Origin: an uncultured Ruminococcus sp.
GTDB taxonomy: Bacteria > Bacillota > Clostridia > Lachnospirales > Lachnospiraceae
Assembly: GCA_904377845.1 (NCBI GenBank)
Contig: CAJFGR010000010.1
Coordinates: 50,833 to 114,832 of the forward strand
Direction: 5' to 3'
Length of the DNA stretch: 64,000 nt
Under the pieces are notes generated by a model. That model searched no databases and was not told the DNA's origin. It saw nothing but the letters and a program-made list of their open reading frames with translations. Position 1 is the first letter of the stretch. Each line of letters starts with the position of its first letter. The translations under genes and the position numbers were made by a program. Positions 41,072 to 51,026 of the stretch are shown here, piece by piece.

Positions 41072-43351
41072 ATGAGTATATATGATACATTAAATGAACC
41101 TCAGCGGGACGCGGTTCTTCACACGGACGGTCCGCTTCTGATCCTGGCGGGTGCCGGTTCGGGAAAAACAAGAGTGCTGACTCACCGCATCGCTTATCTG
41201 ATTGAGGAATTGGGCGTCAATCCGTGGAATATCCTTGCCATTACTTTTACGAACAAAGCGGCAGGCGAGATGCGGCAGAGAGTGGATAATCTGGTGGGAT
41301 TCGGCTCGGAGAGTATCTGGGTGAGCACGTTCCATTCTATGTGTGTGCGGATTCTGCGCAGATTTATCGACAGGCTCGGATATGACAGCCGCTTTACGAT
41401 CTATGATACAGACGATCAGAAAACATTGATGAAAGCAGTGTGCAAAAAAGTCGATATCGACACGAAGCAGTTTAAAGAGAGAATGCTGCTCTCTGTGATT
41501 TCATCGGCGAAGAATGAAATGATCCTGCCGGAAGAATTCGAGCTGAACGCAGGAGGAGATTTCGCACAGCTTAAGATCGCAAAGGTATACCGTGAGTATG
41601 AAGCGCAGCTCAAGGCGAACAATGCGCTTGACTTCGATGACCTGCTTGTCAAGACAGTACAGCTTCTACAGACACAGCCGGATGTACGGGAAAACTACCA
41701 GGAGCGGTTCCGTTATATCATGGTGGATGAGTATCAGGATACGAATACCGTTCAGTTCAAGCTGGTCAGCCTCCTGGCAGGAAAATACAGAAATCTCTGT
41801 GTGGTCGGAGACGACGACCAGTCGATCTATAAGTTCCGCGGGGCCAATATCCGGAATATTCTCGACTTTGAGAAAGAATATCCGGACGCGAAAGTGATCA
41901 AGCTGGAACAGAACTACAGATCCACGGGGAATATCCTGAACGCGGCGAACGGCGTGATCAGCAACAATAAAGGAAGAAAAGACAAGACACTCTGGACGGC
42001 CAACGGCGAGGGAGAGAAGATCAGCTTAAGACAGTTTGATACTGCCTATGACGAGGCTGAATTTATCGCCGAGGATATCAAAAAAGAGGTGCGGGACGGA
42101 GCGTCATATAACGATAACGCGGTCCTTTACCGGACAAACGCACAGTCCCGCCTTCTGGAAGAAAAATTTATTGCCATGAATATTCCTTATAAGATCGTGG
42201 GCGGCATTAATTTCTATGCCCGCAGGGAGATCAAGGACATTCTGGCGTACTTAAAGACTGTGGATAACGGTCAGGATGATCTGTCCGTGCGCAGGATCAT
42301 CAATGTGCCGAAGAGAGGAATCGGCCTTACGACGATCAACCGTATTCAGGAGGCGGCTGACGAGCGCGGGATCAGCTTCTATGAGGCGCTGCTGGCGCCG
42401 GAGATGATCCCCGGTGTGGGCCGCAGCGCATCGAAACTGGACTCCTTTGCGGCATTGATCGAGTATTTTAAAGGACAGGCAGAAAAAGAGAGCCTGACCG
42501 ATCTGTTAAATGAGATTTTGGATATGACGGGCTATACACAGAATCTTGAGGCTGACGATGAGATAGATGCAGAGAGCCGGCTGCAGAATATCGAGGAACT
42601 TCTGAATAAGGCTGCGGCTTATGAGGAAGACTGTGAAGACCGGGATGAAAAAGCGACGCTGAGCGGATTCCTTGAGGAAGTAGCTCTTGTGGCGGATATC
42701 GACAGCCTGGAAGAAGATCAGGATTACGTCGTACTCATGACACTGCACAGTGCAAAAGGACTGGAGTTCCCCCATGTCTATCTTGCGGGAATGGAGGACG
42801 GACTGTTCCCCAGCTATATGACAATCACGGGGGATGATCCGGAAGAGCTGGAAGAGGAGCGAAGACTCTGTTACGTGGGTATTACCCGGGCGGAGCAGAA
42901 GCTGACCCTAACCTGCGCCCGGAAAAGAATGGTAAGGGGGGAGACGCAGTACAACAGGATTTCCCGGTTTGTCAGTGAGATCCCTCAGGAGCTGCTTGAT
43001 ACAGGCAGCAGGAAACGTACATATCTTTCAGAAGATGCGGGAACAGGGAAAAATACAGATGGAAACGGTCTGTATTCCGGCGGCAGATCTGCAACTGCAG
43101 GCAGCTCCCGAAGCAGGGCTTACGCTTCGAAGAAACCTTATACAGCTCTGACAAAAGGAAGTCAGCTGACGGCTCAGAAGAGTGACAGCCTGGCATATGG
43201 TGCGGGCGACCGTGTCCGCCATGTGAAATTCGGCGAGGGAACTGTTCTCGATATTAAAGAGGGTGGAAGAGATTTTGAGGTGACTGTTGAGTTTGATACT
43301 GCGGGCGTCAGAAAAATGTTTGCAATGTTTGCAAAATTAGTGAAAATTTAG
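41072..43351 (+). CDS. pcrA: ATP-dependent DNA helicase PcrA/UvrD
   Basis: A 759-residue superfamily 1A helicase that unwinds 3'-5' in repair and replication. Motifs in order: LNEPQRDAVLH (Q motif), AGAGSGKTRVLTHR (I), TFTNKAAGEM (Ia), DEYQDTN (II), VGDDDQSIYKFRGA (III), LEQNYRS (IV), MTLHSAKGLEFPHV (V) and CYVGITRAEQKL (VI). The C-terminal tail has the PcrA Tudor-like end (GDRVRHVKFGEGTVLDI) that contacts RNA polymerase. AAGGAGCAGTAT precedes the ATG. Confidence 0.96.
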   Translation: MSIYDTLNEPQRDAVLHTDGPLLILAGAGSGKTRVLTHRIAYLIEELGVNPWNILAITFTNKAAGEMRQRVDNLVGFGSESIWVSTFHSMCVRILRRFIDRLGYDSRFTIYDTDDQKTLMKAVCKKVDIDTKQFKERMLLSVISSAKNEMILPEEFELNAGGDFAQLKIAKVYREYEAQLKANNALDFDDLLVKTVQLLQTQPDVRENYQERFRYIMVDEYQDTNTVQFKLVSLLAGKYRNLCVVGDDDQSIYKFRGANIRNILDFEKEYPDAKVIKLEQNYRSTGNILNAANGVISNNKGRKDKTLWTANGEGEKISLRQFDTAYDEAEFIAEDIKKEVRDGASYNDNAVLYRTNAQSRLLEEKFIAMNIPYKIVGGINFYARREIKDILAYLKTVDNGQDDLSVRRIINVPKRGIGLTTINRIQEAADERGISFYEALLAPEMIPGVGRSASKLDSFAALIEYFKGQAEKESLTDLLNEILDMTGYTQNLEADDEIDAESRLQNIEELLNKAAAYEEDCEDRDEKATLSGFLEEVALVADIDSLEEDQDYVVLMTLHSAKGLEFPHVYLAGMEDGLFPSYMTITGDDPEELEEERRLCYVGITRAEQKLTLTCARKRMVRGETQYNRISRFVSEIPQELLDTGSRKRTYLSEDAGTGKNTDGNGLYSGGRSATAGSSRSRAYASKKPYTALTKGSQLTAQKSDSLAYGAGDRVRHVKFGEGTVLDIKEGGRDFEVTVEFDTAGVRKMFAMFAKLVKI

Positions 43352-43426
43352 TAGTAATCTCAAAATGTTAGTGTTATAATATTAGAAAGTAAGCACTGTC
43401 TCAGGGACAGGGAAAGGACGTGTATT

Positions 43427-43621
43427 ATGAGCAAAGTAGAAGAGCTTATTGCTGAATCAAAATTAAGTGAGATTCTTCATAAGAATGAGGCTGAAAAACA
43501 GAAAAATACAGTGATCTGGGTACTGGCCATTATCGGGGCAGTTGCAGCTTATCTGGAAGATTTTGAGGATGATTTCGATGATGATTTTGATGATTATTTC
43601 AGCGAAGACGATCAGGTATAA
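43427..43621 (+). CDS. Small acidic-tailed protein, possibly shortened
   Basis: 64 residues: MSKVEELIAESKLSEILHKN, a short hydrophobic VIWVLAIIGAVAA and a tail of Asp/Glu/Phe (DFEDDFDDDFDDYF). From memory, Lachnospiraceae relatives have a longer hydrophobic segment followed by a short linker before the same acidic tail. Here the segment is only about 13-15 residues, too short to span a membrane well, so an in-frame deletion is possible. AAAGGACGTGTATT precedes the ATG. Directly after pcrA. Confidence 0.6.
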   Translation: MSKVEELIAESKLSEILHKNEAEKQKNTVIWVLAIIGAVAAYLEDFEDDFDDDFDDYFSEDDQV

Positions 43622-43658
43622 GACCAGACAGTAAAATAGAACAGGAAACAGAACGGAA

Positions 43659-43694
43659 AGGCGGGATGCAGAACATTGCACCCTGCCTCTTTTT
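43659..43694 (+). terminator. Terminator after the small acidic protein gene
   Basis: AGGCGGGATGCA pairs imperfectly with TGCACCCTGCCT, followed by CTTTTTG. Confidence 0.75.
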
Positions 43695-43700
43695 GCGATT

Positions 43701-43735
43701 GCGCGATAAGCCCGGCAAGCGGCCGCCATGCCTGC
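43701..43735 (+). repeat. 35-nt dispersed repeat, copy B
   Basis: 31/35 identical to copy A (2578-2612), with C for T at all four differences. CCGGCA and TGCCGG extend a hairpin here. Same location relative to a terminator as copy A. Confidence 0.6.
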
Positions 43736-43775
43736 CGGCAGCATATGAATATATTTTGATGATATGGAGAAGTGG

Positions 43776-45146
43776 ATGAAAAAAGGACAGACATTCGAAG
43801 GAATTATTGAGAGAGTGGATTTCCCGAATAAAGGGATCGTATATGTACCTGAAGAAGAGAAATACGTAACAGTAAAGAACGGGATGCCCGGGCAGAAAGT
43901 ACGCTTTGTGATCAACAAGTTTAAACGCGGAAACGCAGAGGGGCGTCTGCTGGAGGTACTGGAAAAGTCTCCTCTTGAAACAAGAGAACCGGTGTGCAGC
44001 ATCTTCCCGGCCTGCGGCGGATGTATGTACCAGACTATGCCGTATGAAGAGCAGATGAAGATGAAGGAAGGACAGATCCATCGTATCATGGATGAAGCAG
44101 TAAACGGTCCTTATGTCTTCGAGGGCATAAAGGCAAGCCCGAAAGAATTCGGCTACCGGAACAAGATGGAGTTCTCCTTTGGAGATGCATACAAAGACGG
44201 CCCGCTTTCACTGGGGTTGCACAAGAAGGGGAGCACATATGATATACTGACTGCTGCAGACTGCCGCCTTGTGCATGAGGATATGAATAAAATTCTTGTG
44301 TGTGTGCTGGAATATTTCCGTGAGAGAAATGTAAATTTTTACAGGAAGATGCAGCATATCGGATATCTGCGGCATTTACTCTTAAGGCGCGGCGATACAA
44401 CAGGCGAAATCCTGGTAAATCTGGTGACCACCACGCAGGAGGAACACGATCTGAAGCCGCTGGTCGAGTCGCTCCTGAAACTGGATCTGGACGGTAAGAT
44501 CGTGGGTATCCTGCATATCCTTAATGACTCTCTCTCTGACGTAGTGAAAAGCGATGAGACGTGTATTCTCTGGGGACAGGATTATTTTTATGAAAAACTG
44601 CTCGGCCTGGAATTCAAGATTACTCCGTTTTCCTTCTTCCAGCCCAATACCCGGGGCGCAGAAGTGCTTTATGAGACAGTGCGTGACTATATCGGGGATA
44701 TCCGTGACATGACTGTGTTTGATCTCTTCAGCGGGACGGGGACTATCAGCCAGGTGCTGGCTCCCGTTGCGAAGCAGGTGGTAGGTGTGGAGATTGTCGA
44801 AGAAGCGGTGGAGGCTGCAAAAGAAAATGCCGCAAGGAACGGTATTTCCAACTGTAAATTCATAGCAGGCGATGTATTTCAGGTTTTGGATGAGCTGGAA
44901 GAAAAGCCTGATGTCATTGTTCTTGATCCGCCGAGAGACGGAATCCATCCGAAAGCACTGCCGAAGATCTTAAGCTATGGTGTAGAACGGATCGTGTATA
45001 TCTCCTGTAAGATGACAAGCCTTGCGAGAGATCTGGAGATGATGCAGATCGCGGGGTACAGGGTAGAGAAGATGACGGCGGTGGATCAGTTCTGTGAGAC
45101 GGTGCACGTTGAGACGGTTGCTCTGCTCACGCGGATTACTGTATAA
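43776..45146 (+). CDS. rlmD: 23S rRNA uracil-C5-methyltransferase, RlmD/TrmA family
   Basis: 456 residues: TRAM domain at the N-terminus (FEGIIERVDFPNKGIVYVPEEEK), an Fe-S cluster-type cysteine set (CSIFPACGGCMYQ), and the methyltransferase (DLFSGTGTISQVLAP, VLDPPRDGIHP, YISCKMTSLARDL with the catalytic cysteine). ATG 43776 follows GGAG by seven bases, preferred over 43764. The family includes RlmCD in Firmicutes; exact target uridine not determinable here. Confidence 0.88.
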   Translation: MKKGQTFEGIIERVDFPNKGIVYVPEEEKYVTVKNGMPGQKVRFVINKFKRGNAEGRLLEVLEKSPLETREPVCSIFPACGGCMYQTMPYEEQMKMKEGQIHRIMDEAVNGPYVFEGIKASPKEFGYRNKMEFSFGDAYKDGPLSLGLHKKGSTYDILTAADCRLVHEDMNKILVCVLEYFRERNVNFYRKMQHIGYLRHLLLRRGDTTGEILVNLVTTTQEEHDLKPLVESLLKLDLDGKIVGILHILNDSLSDVVKSDETCILWGQDYFYEKLLGLEFKITPFSFFQPNTRGAEVLYETVRDYIGDIRDMTVFDLFSGTGTISQVLAPVAKQVVGVEIVEEAVEAAKENAARNGISNCKFIAGDVFQVLDELEEKPDVIVLDPPRDGIHPKALPKILSYGVERIVYISCKMTSLARDLEMMQIAGYRVEKMTAVDQFCETVHVETVALLTRITV

Positions 45147-45250
45147 ATAGAATGAAAAATGAGGGATGAATACTACAAGATTTCTATAATGGAAAATTCT
45201 GATCTAATCATGACCGGAGAACAATTCTTGTGAATTCAGTCCGGATATAA

Positions 45251-45300
45251 AAGAGGATTATGTTCTGTGGAGAGAAACCACGGTGCATAACCCTTTTTTT
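45251..45300 (+). terminator. Terminator after rlmD-type gene
   Basis: A long stem built on AGGATTATG/CATAACCC and CTGTGG/CCACGG is followed by eight T. Confidence 0.8.
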
Positions 45301-45450
45301 TAAGTCTTTTCTTTTCTGATAGATTTTAATCTACGTTATCTTTCTTACAGAAATACACTTATCGTAAAGCTCATGGTGAAAATGCCCAAAAATGATGCGC
45401 CAAAATTGTGTTTTTTGTCAATAGACATATGGGAACCGGGGTTATATATT

Positions 45451-45481
45451 TAACTTACAACTTAGATATAAGCGTAAGTTA
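45451..45481. promoter_or_regulatory. Candidate operator of the hexuronate operon
   Basis: TAACTTAC (45451-45458) and GTAAGTTA (45474-45481) are perfect inverted copies 15 bases apart. They lie between a TTATAT-type -10 region and the ribosome site. In the rest of the 368-base gap after rlmD I see only the terminator and a probable promoter. Confidence 0.5.
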
Positions 45482-45514
45482 CAAACAAAACAAAGAGAAT
45501 CAGGAGGTAGCAAC

Positions 45515-47143
45515 ATGAAATTAACATTGGAAGGAATTAAGGATCGTGAGCCGTGGGAAAAGGCAGGCATTGTACTCCCGGGATATGATGTGGAGGAGGT
45601 TTCTGAGAAAGCCAAGAGAGAACCGCAGTGGGTGCATTTCGGCATCGGAAATATTTTTCGTATCTTTATCGGCGGCATTGCAGACGGTCTCCTTGAAGAC
45701 GGAGCGATGGACCGGGGTATTACCTGTGTAGAGACATTTGACTATGACGTGGTTGACAAGATTTACAAGCCCTATGACAATCTGGGACTGAGTGTGATCC
45801 TGCATGGAGATGGAACAAGGGAATACAAGGTATTGGGATCTCTGGCTGAGGCGGTAAAGGCGCAGTCTTCTGATCCGGCACAATGGAATCGTCTGAAAGA
45901 GATTTTTACCAGCTCTTCTTTACAATTAGTATCTTTTACGATCACAGAAAAGGGATACGCATTGCAGAAAGCAGACGGAACATGGTTTCCTTTTGTGGAG
46001 GCTGATATCGAGAATGGTCCGGATAAAGCGGCCGGAGCGATGGCAGTGCTGACAGCGATGCTCTATGAACGGTATAAAGCAGGACGTTATCCACTGGCTC
46101 TGGTAACTATGGATAACTGTTCCCAGAATGGCGCAAAGCTTCGTGAGTCTGTGCTGACTATGACAGAAGAGTGGAAGAAAAAGGGGTATGTAGATGCAGG
46201 TTTCGCAGACTATGTAAGCGATGAAAAAACGGTCGCTTTCCCGTGGACGATGATCGACAAGATCACACCGCGTCCCAGCGAGCAGATTGCGGATGATCTT
46301 GAAATGCTGGGTGTGGAGGATATGCAGCCGGTCATCACAGGGAAGAAGACATATATTGCTCCTTTTGTCAATGCTGAGAAACCGCAGTATCTCGTGATCG
46401 AAGACAGCTTCCCGAATGGCCGCCCGGCTCTGGAAAAAGGCTTTGGCGTGTATATGGCCGACAGGAAAACCGTAAATCGGTCTGAGCGTATGAAGGTAAC
46501 AGTATGTTTGAATCCGGTACATTCTGCGACAGGCCCTCTTGGAGTGGTGCTGGGATATGATCTGTTTGCCCATATGTTAAATACAGATCCGGATATGATG
46601 AAAATGGCCCGTATGGTAGCCTATGATGAAGGTCTTCCGGTAGTGCCGGATCCGGGAATCCTTTCCCCGCAGGAATTTGTAGATGAGCTTTTCAATGACC
46701 GGTTCCCAAATGAGTATCTGGGAGATACTAACCTCCGTCTTGCTGTCGACGTATCCCAGATGGTCGGTATCCGCTTTGGCGAGACGATCAAAGCATATGT
46801 GGAAAAATATGGCGATGCCTCACGTCTTACTGCTATTCCGCTCGGAATTGCGGGATGGCTCAGATATATGCTGGCGGTGGATGACGAAGGTAAGAAATAT
46901 GAACTTGCTCCGGATCCGATGAATGAGGAACTTCAGGAACAGCTCAAAGATATCGTAGTGGGAAAACCGGAAACATTTACGGACCAGTTAAAGCCCATTC
47001 TTTCCAATGAGAGGATATTCTTTACTGATATTTATAAGACCGGTCTGGGAGAAAAGATTGAAACTATGTTCCGCGAAATGATCGCCGGACCAGGCGCGGT
47101 AAAAGCAACTGTACATAAATATGTAGGAGGAAGACAAAAATGA
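45515..47143 (+). CDS. uxuB: Fructuronate reductase / mannitol dehydrogenase family oxidoreductase
   Basis: A 542-residue long-chain NAD-dependent polyol dehydrogenase family enzyme. Motifs: WVHFGIGNIFRIFIGGI (nucleotide fold), VTMDNCSQNG, SDEKTVAFPWTMIDKITPRP (catalytic lysine region) and CLNPVHSATGPLG. UxuB interconverts D-mannonate and D-fructuronate; other members use mannitol or altronate. The GntP permease immediately downstream supports a sugar-acid substrate. TCAGGAGGTAGCAAC precedes the ATG. Confidence 0.88.
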   Translation: MKLTLEGIKDREPWEKAGIVLPGYDVEEVSEKAKREPQWVHFGIGNIFRIFIGGIADGLLEDGAMDRGITCVETFDYDVVDKIYKPYDNLGLSVILHGDGTREYKVLGSLAEAVKAQSSDPAQWNRLKEIFTSSSLQLVSFTITEKGYALQKADGTWFPFVEADIENGPDKAAGAMAVLTAMLYERYKAGRYPLALVTMDNCSQNGAKLRESVLTMTEEWKKKGYVDAGFADYVSDEKTVAFPWTMIDKITPRPSEQIADDLEMLGVEDMQPVITGKKTYIAPFVNAEKPQYLVIEDSFPNGRPALEKGFGVYMADRKTVNRSERMKVTVCLNPVHSATGPLGVVLGYDLFAHMLNTDPDMMKMARMVAYDEGLPVVPDPGILSPQEFVDELFNDRFPNEYLGDTNLRLAVDVSQMVGIRFGETIKAYVEKYGDASRLTAIPLGIAGWLRYMLAVDDEGKKYELAPDPMNEELQEQLKDIVVGKPETFTDQLKPILSNERIFFTDIYKTGLGEKIETMFREMIAGPGAVKATVHKYVGGRQK

Positions 47144-48498
47144 CAAAACCGGTATTTGCGGCAGAGCCTGCAAGGCTGCTGATCGCAGCAGCGGCAGGAA
47201 TCGTGTTGTTACTGCTGCTTATCATAAAATTTAAGATACATCCAGTATTATCGCTGCTGATTTCTGCACTGTTTATCGGGCTTGGGGCCGGGATGCCGGT
47301 CCCGACCCTGGTATCCACTGTTGAAAAAGGGGCCGGGGAGACTTTGCAGGGTATTGTGTTACTGATCGGTCTGGGTTCTTTGTTTGGCGGGATCCTGGAG
47401 GTTTCGGGAGGAGCACAGTGTGTTGCCCAGACTCTGGTCAATAAGTTCGGCGAAAAAAAGGCCGGGATTGCTCTGGGAGTTACGGGTCTGGTAGTTGGCA
47501 CGACCGTGTTTTTTGAGGCAGGCGTTGTGATATTGATCCCTCTGGCATTCGGTCTTGCCAAGAAGACAAAAAAGTCCACCTTATATTATGTGATTCCGCT
47601 TTTGGCAGGGCTTGCCACAGGTTTTGCCTTTATCCCTCCGGCTGCAGGTTCAGTGCTTGTTGCAAATATGCTGAATGTGGATCTGGGAGTCATGATCGCG
47701 GTAGGTGTTCCGGTAGGTATTCTATCCTTGATCTTTGCGGGGATACTCTGGTCAAAGTTTATTGGAAACCGGATCAATACCGGACTGCCGTCCAATGTGC
47801 AGGAGGTACGGGAAGCAGAAGAGGGAAATCTGCCTAAATTTTCTACGGTTTTAATTATTATTCTGGTTCCGCTCGTCCTGATCCTGTGCAGTACCGTTTC
47901 GGAATACATTCCAGGCATAGAATTTATGCGTCCGGTATTAGAATTCCTGGGAACGCCGTTTGTCGCTCTGATCATTGCAGTGCTGCTGGCTATGTTTTTC
48001 CTGGGAAAGAGGCAGGGCTATAATGGGGAAGAATTAAAGAAGATATTGGATCGTTCACTGCGTCCTACCGGACAGATTCTTCTGGTCATCACCGGGGGCG
48101 GTATCATCCGCTGGGTGCTGCAGGACTGCGGTATGGGAAATATTATCGGGCCGGCATTGGAAAAGAGCGGTCTCCCGTTAGTTCTTGTAGCCTTTCTCAT
48201 CGCGGCATTGATCCGCGCGTCCGTAGGAGCTGCAGTAGTGGCAATGACAATGGCGGCAGGTATCATGGCATCCATGCCGGGCGTTGCGGAATTATCTCCG
48301 GTTTATCTTGCGGCAATGGTCTGCGCGATCAACGGAGGAGCGACTGCTTTCAGCCATGTCAATGATTCCGGTTTCTGGCTGGTCAACTCTCTTTTGGAGA
48401 TTGATGAAAAAACTACGCTGAAATCATGGACGATCATGGAAACGATAGTAGGTATTACTGGTTTAGTATGTGCTGTTATTATCAGTCTGTTTGCATAG
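47140..48498 (+). CDS. GntP family gluconate/hexuronate permease
   Basis: A 452-residue membrane protein with about 12 segments: LIIKFKIHPVLSLLISALFIGLGAGMP, KFGEKKAGIALGVTGLVVGTTVFFEAG, and AINGGATAFSHVNDSGFWLVN near the C-terminus, all typical of GntP symporters. It overlaps the uxuB stop by four bases (ATGA), so the two are translationally coupled. Gluconate, fructuronate or mannonate are plausible substrates. Confidence 0.9.
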   Translation: MTKPVFAAEPARLLIAAAAGIVLLLLLIIKFKIHPVLSLLISALFIGLGAGMPVPTLVSTVEKGAGETLQGIVLLIGLGSLFGGILEVSGGAQCVAQTLVNKFGEKKAGIALGVTGLVVGTTVFFEAGVVILIPLAFGLAKKTKKSTLYYVIPLLAGLATGFAFIPPAAGSVLVANMLNVDLGVMIAVGVPVGILSLIFAGILWSKFIGNRINTGLPSNVQEVREAEEGNLPKFSTVLIIILVPLVLILCSTVSEYIPGIEFMRPVLEFLGTPFVALIIAVLLAMFFLGKRQGYNGEELKKILDRSLRPTGQILLVITGGGIIRWVLQDCGMGNIIGPALEKSGLPLVLVAFLIAALIRASVGAAVVAMTMAAGIMASMPGVAELSPVYLAAMVCAINGGATAFSHVNDSGFWLVNSLLEIDEKTTLKSWTIMETIVGITGLVCAVIISLFA

Positions 48499-48511
48499 GA
48501 GGACGAGAGAA

Positions 48512-49505
48512 ATGATCGCAAAAGTAGTTTTAGGAACAATGCAGAATGCAAGGAAACTGGTAAGCATTGTAGAACACATTCCATATGACGCGGAATTATG
48601 TAACGGCCGCTATGTGGTGAATGCCAAATCTATGCTCGGCGTATTGAGTATGCCGAAATTTGAAGAAGGAGAGCTGCATATCCATACAGATAACGAAGCG
48701 GAGTGTGAAGAGCAAGGTGGGAAAAGATATGCATGGAGAATTTCTCCGCACAGTGTTAGAAAGGGAACAGGTGGATACCAAAGGGCTTCTTTCAGACGAA
48801 AACTATTTTACAACACTGGCATTTGTGGATATAAATGAAGCCGGCGAGCGCACCTTTTCTTTCGCACGAAAACCGGGAGCGGATACGCAGATCCAGAAGG
48901 AAGAACTGGATATAGACATATTAGACCGCACAAATATTTTCCATATAGGCTCGCTGTCCCTTACCAGTCAGCCGGCCAGGGATACAACATTTTATGCGGT
49001 GAAACGGGCGAAGAATAAAGGGAGTATTATTTCCTATGACCCGAATTACCGGGCTTCTTTGTGGGAAGACGAGAAAACAGCAAAGCGGCATATGAGAAGC
49101 CTGCTTCCGTATGTAGATATGATAAAAATTTCTGATGAGGAAACGGAGCTATTAACGGATTACCAGGATCCGGAGCAGGCTGCGAGAAAATTATACCGTC
49201 AGGGAATCAAGATCGTTGCGATCACGCTTGGCGGCGAAGGGGCTTACGTTTATTGTAAAGAAGGAGGACGTAAGGTATCCGGCTTTAAAAGCCGTGTTGT
49301 GGACACAAATGGCGCAGGCGATTCTTTCTGGGGAGGCTTCCTGTACAGGATCAGTAAAATGGAAAAAAGTCTTGATGATCTGGGATTAGATGAACTGGAA
49401 GAGATTGCGAGGTTTGGAAATGCGGTCGCAAGCCTCTGTGTGGAGAAAAGAGGAGCGATTCCGGCAATGCCGAACTTACAGCAGGTGGAGGAAAGGCTGG
49501 TGTGA
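48512..49505 (+). pseudogene. Deletion junction: HPr-like protein run into a PfkB sugar kinase
   Basis: From ATG 48512 (after AGGAGGACGAGAG) about 67 residues are HPr-like (MIAKVVLGTM, YDAELCNGRYVVNAKSMLGV, EEGELHIHTDNEAECEE). At about base 48713 the frame becomes unrelated and stops at 48838. In the +1-shifted frame a PfkB-type fructokinase begins abruptly at KVGKDMHGEFLRTVLE and continues to its end (VDTNGAGDSFWGGFLYR with the catalytic Asp). The kinase lacks about 45-50 N-terminal residues, including the GE-initial strand and sugar-binding GG. A single deletion that removed the HPr end, the gap and the kinase start explains all of this. Confidence 0.8.
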
Positions 49506-49903
49506 TAAACATGAATTTACATGATAATTTGACAGGGATCCAGCATATCGGGATCCCGACGAATGATATAGAGGAGACGATCACTTTTTATAAAAAGCTG
49601 GGATTTGAGATTGCCCTGCAGACGGTTAATAAAGAAGCAGATGAAAAGGTTGCATTTTTAAGACTGAATACGCTTGTGATCGAAACTTATGAAAACAAGG
49701 CGGCGAAAATGGAGAGCGGCGCGATTGATCATATTGCGATAGATGTCAAGGATGTAGAAAGCGTTTACCAATGGATAAATGAAAACGATATGAATACGAC
49801 AAAAGACATTCTGCATTTCCTTCCGTTTTGGGAAAACGGGGTCAGGTTTTTTACGATCGAAGGACCCAATAAGGAAAAAATAGAATTTAGTCAGTATTTG
49901 TAA
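49502..49903 (+). CDS. VOC family glyoxalase-like protein
   Basis: A 130-133 residue vicinal-oxygen-chelate fold: GIQHIGIPTNDIEETITFYKKLGFE, then AIDHIAIDVKDVESVY and the final IEGPNKEKIEFSQY glutamate. Start is GTG 49502, 11 bases after GGAGG and overlapping the kinase stop, or ATG 49511. Members are dioxygenases, isomerases or resistance proteins; no choice is possible here. Last gene of the operon. Confidence 0.8.
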   Translation: MINMNLHDNLTGIQHIGIPTNDIEETITFYKKLGFEIALQTVNKEADEKVAFLRLNTLVIETYENKAAKMESGAIDHIAIDVKDVESVYQWINENDMNTTKDILHFLPFWENGVRFFTIEGPNKEKIEFSQYL

Positions 49904-49926
49904 CAGTGCCTATAGATGGCACCCTT

Positions 49927-50823
49927 TCAGGGGACGGTGAGATGATACCTGCCGTCCCCGTTTCTCTTTATTTCTTCTAAAAATGCTTTGGCCGCAGGAG
50001 AAAATGCCTGGTATTTTTTCGTTACGATATATAATCCCACAGATAACTCCGGACTGATCGGACGGAATGTAAGGTTGCGTCCGATTGTATTCACAAGGCG
50101 GTCAAGGCAGAGGGCATAGCCGATGCCGTGCTCCACTAAAAATGTGGCATTATAGATCAGATTGTAGGTGGCCACTACATTAAGGGCGTCTTCCCCGAAC
50201 CAGTCCAGATCCTGATGGCCGGAAAACGTTTGGTCGGCGAGGATCATGGGCAGGGATTTCAGCTGGTCGATATTGATGCTTTCCTGGCGGGAAAGGGGGC
50301 AGTCTTTCGGCATCAGAAGTCCGTATATATCCTTCATATGAAGATTCAGATAATCGTATTTTTCCTGACGCACCGGTCCGAGCAATAACCCCATATCAGA
50401 CAAGCCTTTGTCGATACGTTCCGTAACAGCGTCTGCGTCACCGCTGTAAGTGTGGAAATACACATCAGGATACCGAATACGGAATTTGGCTATAAGCTCT
50501 GCAATCATATCCATAGCAACAGTCTCCCCGCATCCGATATAAATATCTCCGCTTAAATTATCTGTATCCGCATGAAGCGTAGTCTCTGTATTTTCCAGCA
50601 GATCCATAATCTCACGGGCCCGGTTGCGCAGAAAGATTCCGTCTTCTGTCAAAGTTATTTTCCTTTTCCCGCGGATAAAAAGCTGTCTGCCAAGCTGTTT
50701 TTCCAGATCCATCAACTGTTTGGACAGAGTAGACTGGGAAATAAACAGTGACTGGGCTGCTCTTGTAATGTTCTGCTCCCGTGCCACGGCGAGAAAATAA
50801 TGCAGTAATCTTGTTTCTATCAC
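49927..50823 (-). CDS. LysR family transcriptional regulator
   Basis: A 298-residue LysR protein: N-terminal helix-turn-helix HYFLAVAREQNITRAAQSLFISQSTLSKQLMDLEKQLG, then a substrate-binding effector domain of the CynR/CatM-like sort (IYIGCGETVAMDMIAELIAKFRIRYPDV). Divergent from the aldo/keto reductase gene at 51027. Its final codons (HLTVP) lie in the stem of a hairpin at 49930-49959. Confidence 0.9.
   Translation of the reverse strand: MIETRLLHYFLAVAREQNITRAAQSLFISQSTLSKQLMDLEKQLGRQLFIRGKRKITLTEDGIFLRNRAREIMDLLENTETTLHADTDNLSGDIYIGCGETVAMDMIAELIAKFRIRYPDVYFHTYSGDADAVTERIDKGLSDMGLLLGPVRQEKYDYLNLHMKDIYGLLMPKDCPLSRQESINIDQLKSLPMILADQTFSGHQDLDWFGEDALNVVATYNLIYNATFLVEHGIGYALCLDRLVNTIGRNLTFRPISPELSVGLYIVTKKYQAFSPAAKAFLEEIKRNGDGRYHLTVP
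49930..49959 (+). terminator. Convergent hairpin overlapping the LysR gene end
   Basis: GGGGACGG pairs with CCGTCCCC; GTTTCTCTTTATTTC follows on the + strand. It serves the upstream VOC operon while coding for the LysR C-terminus on the other strand. Confidence 0.6.
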
Positions 50824-50923
50824 GGCTGTACAATCCTTTCCCCCTTGTCAGGTATAGATTTTAGTGTGGTCATGGTTTGCCATATCATAGGTATGGAGGA
50901 TTTGGCATATGATATACTGTAAT

Positions 50924-50950
50924 TTTATCATCGATAGAAACGATGGTAAA
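50924..50950. promoter_or_regulatory. Candidate LysR operator in the divergent gap
   Basis: TTTATCATCG and CGATGGTAAA are inverted copies with one mismatch. Upstream, TTTGCCATATCATA and TTTGGCATATGATA form a near direct repeat. A TTGCTA/TATAAT promoter for 51027 lies near 50968-50997. Confidence 0.5.
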
Positions 50951-51026
50951 TAAGAATTTATAACTGTTTGCTATTTCTGCTTTTCCGGATCTATAATAAA
51001 AGCAAATACAGAAGGAGGCGGATAGT

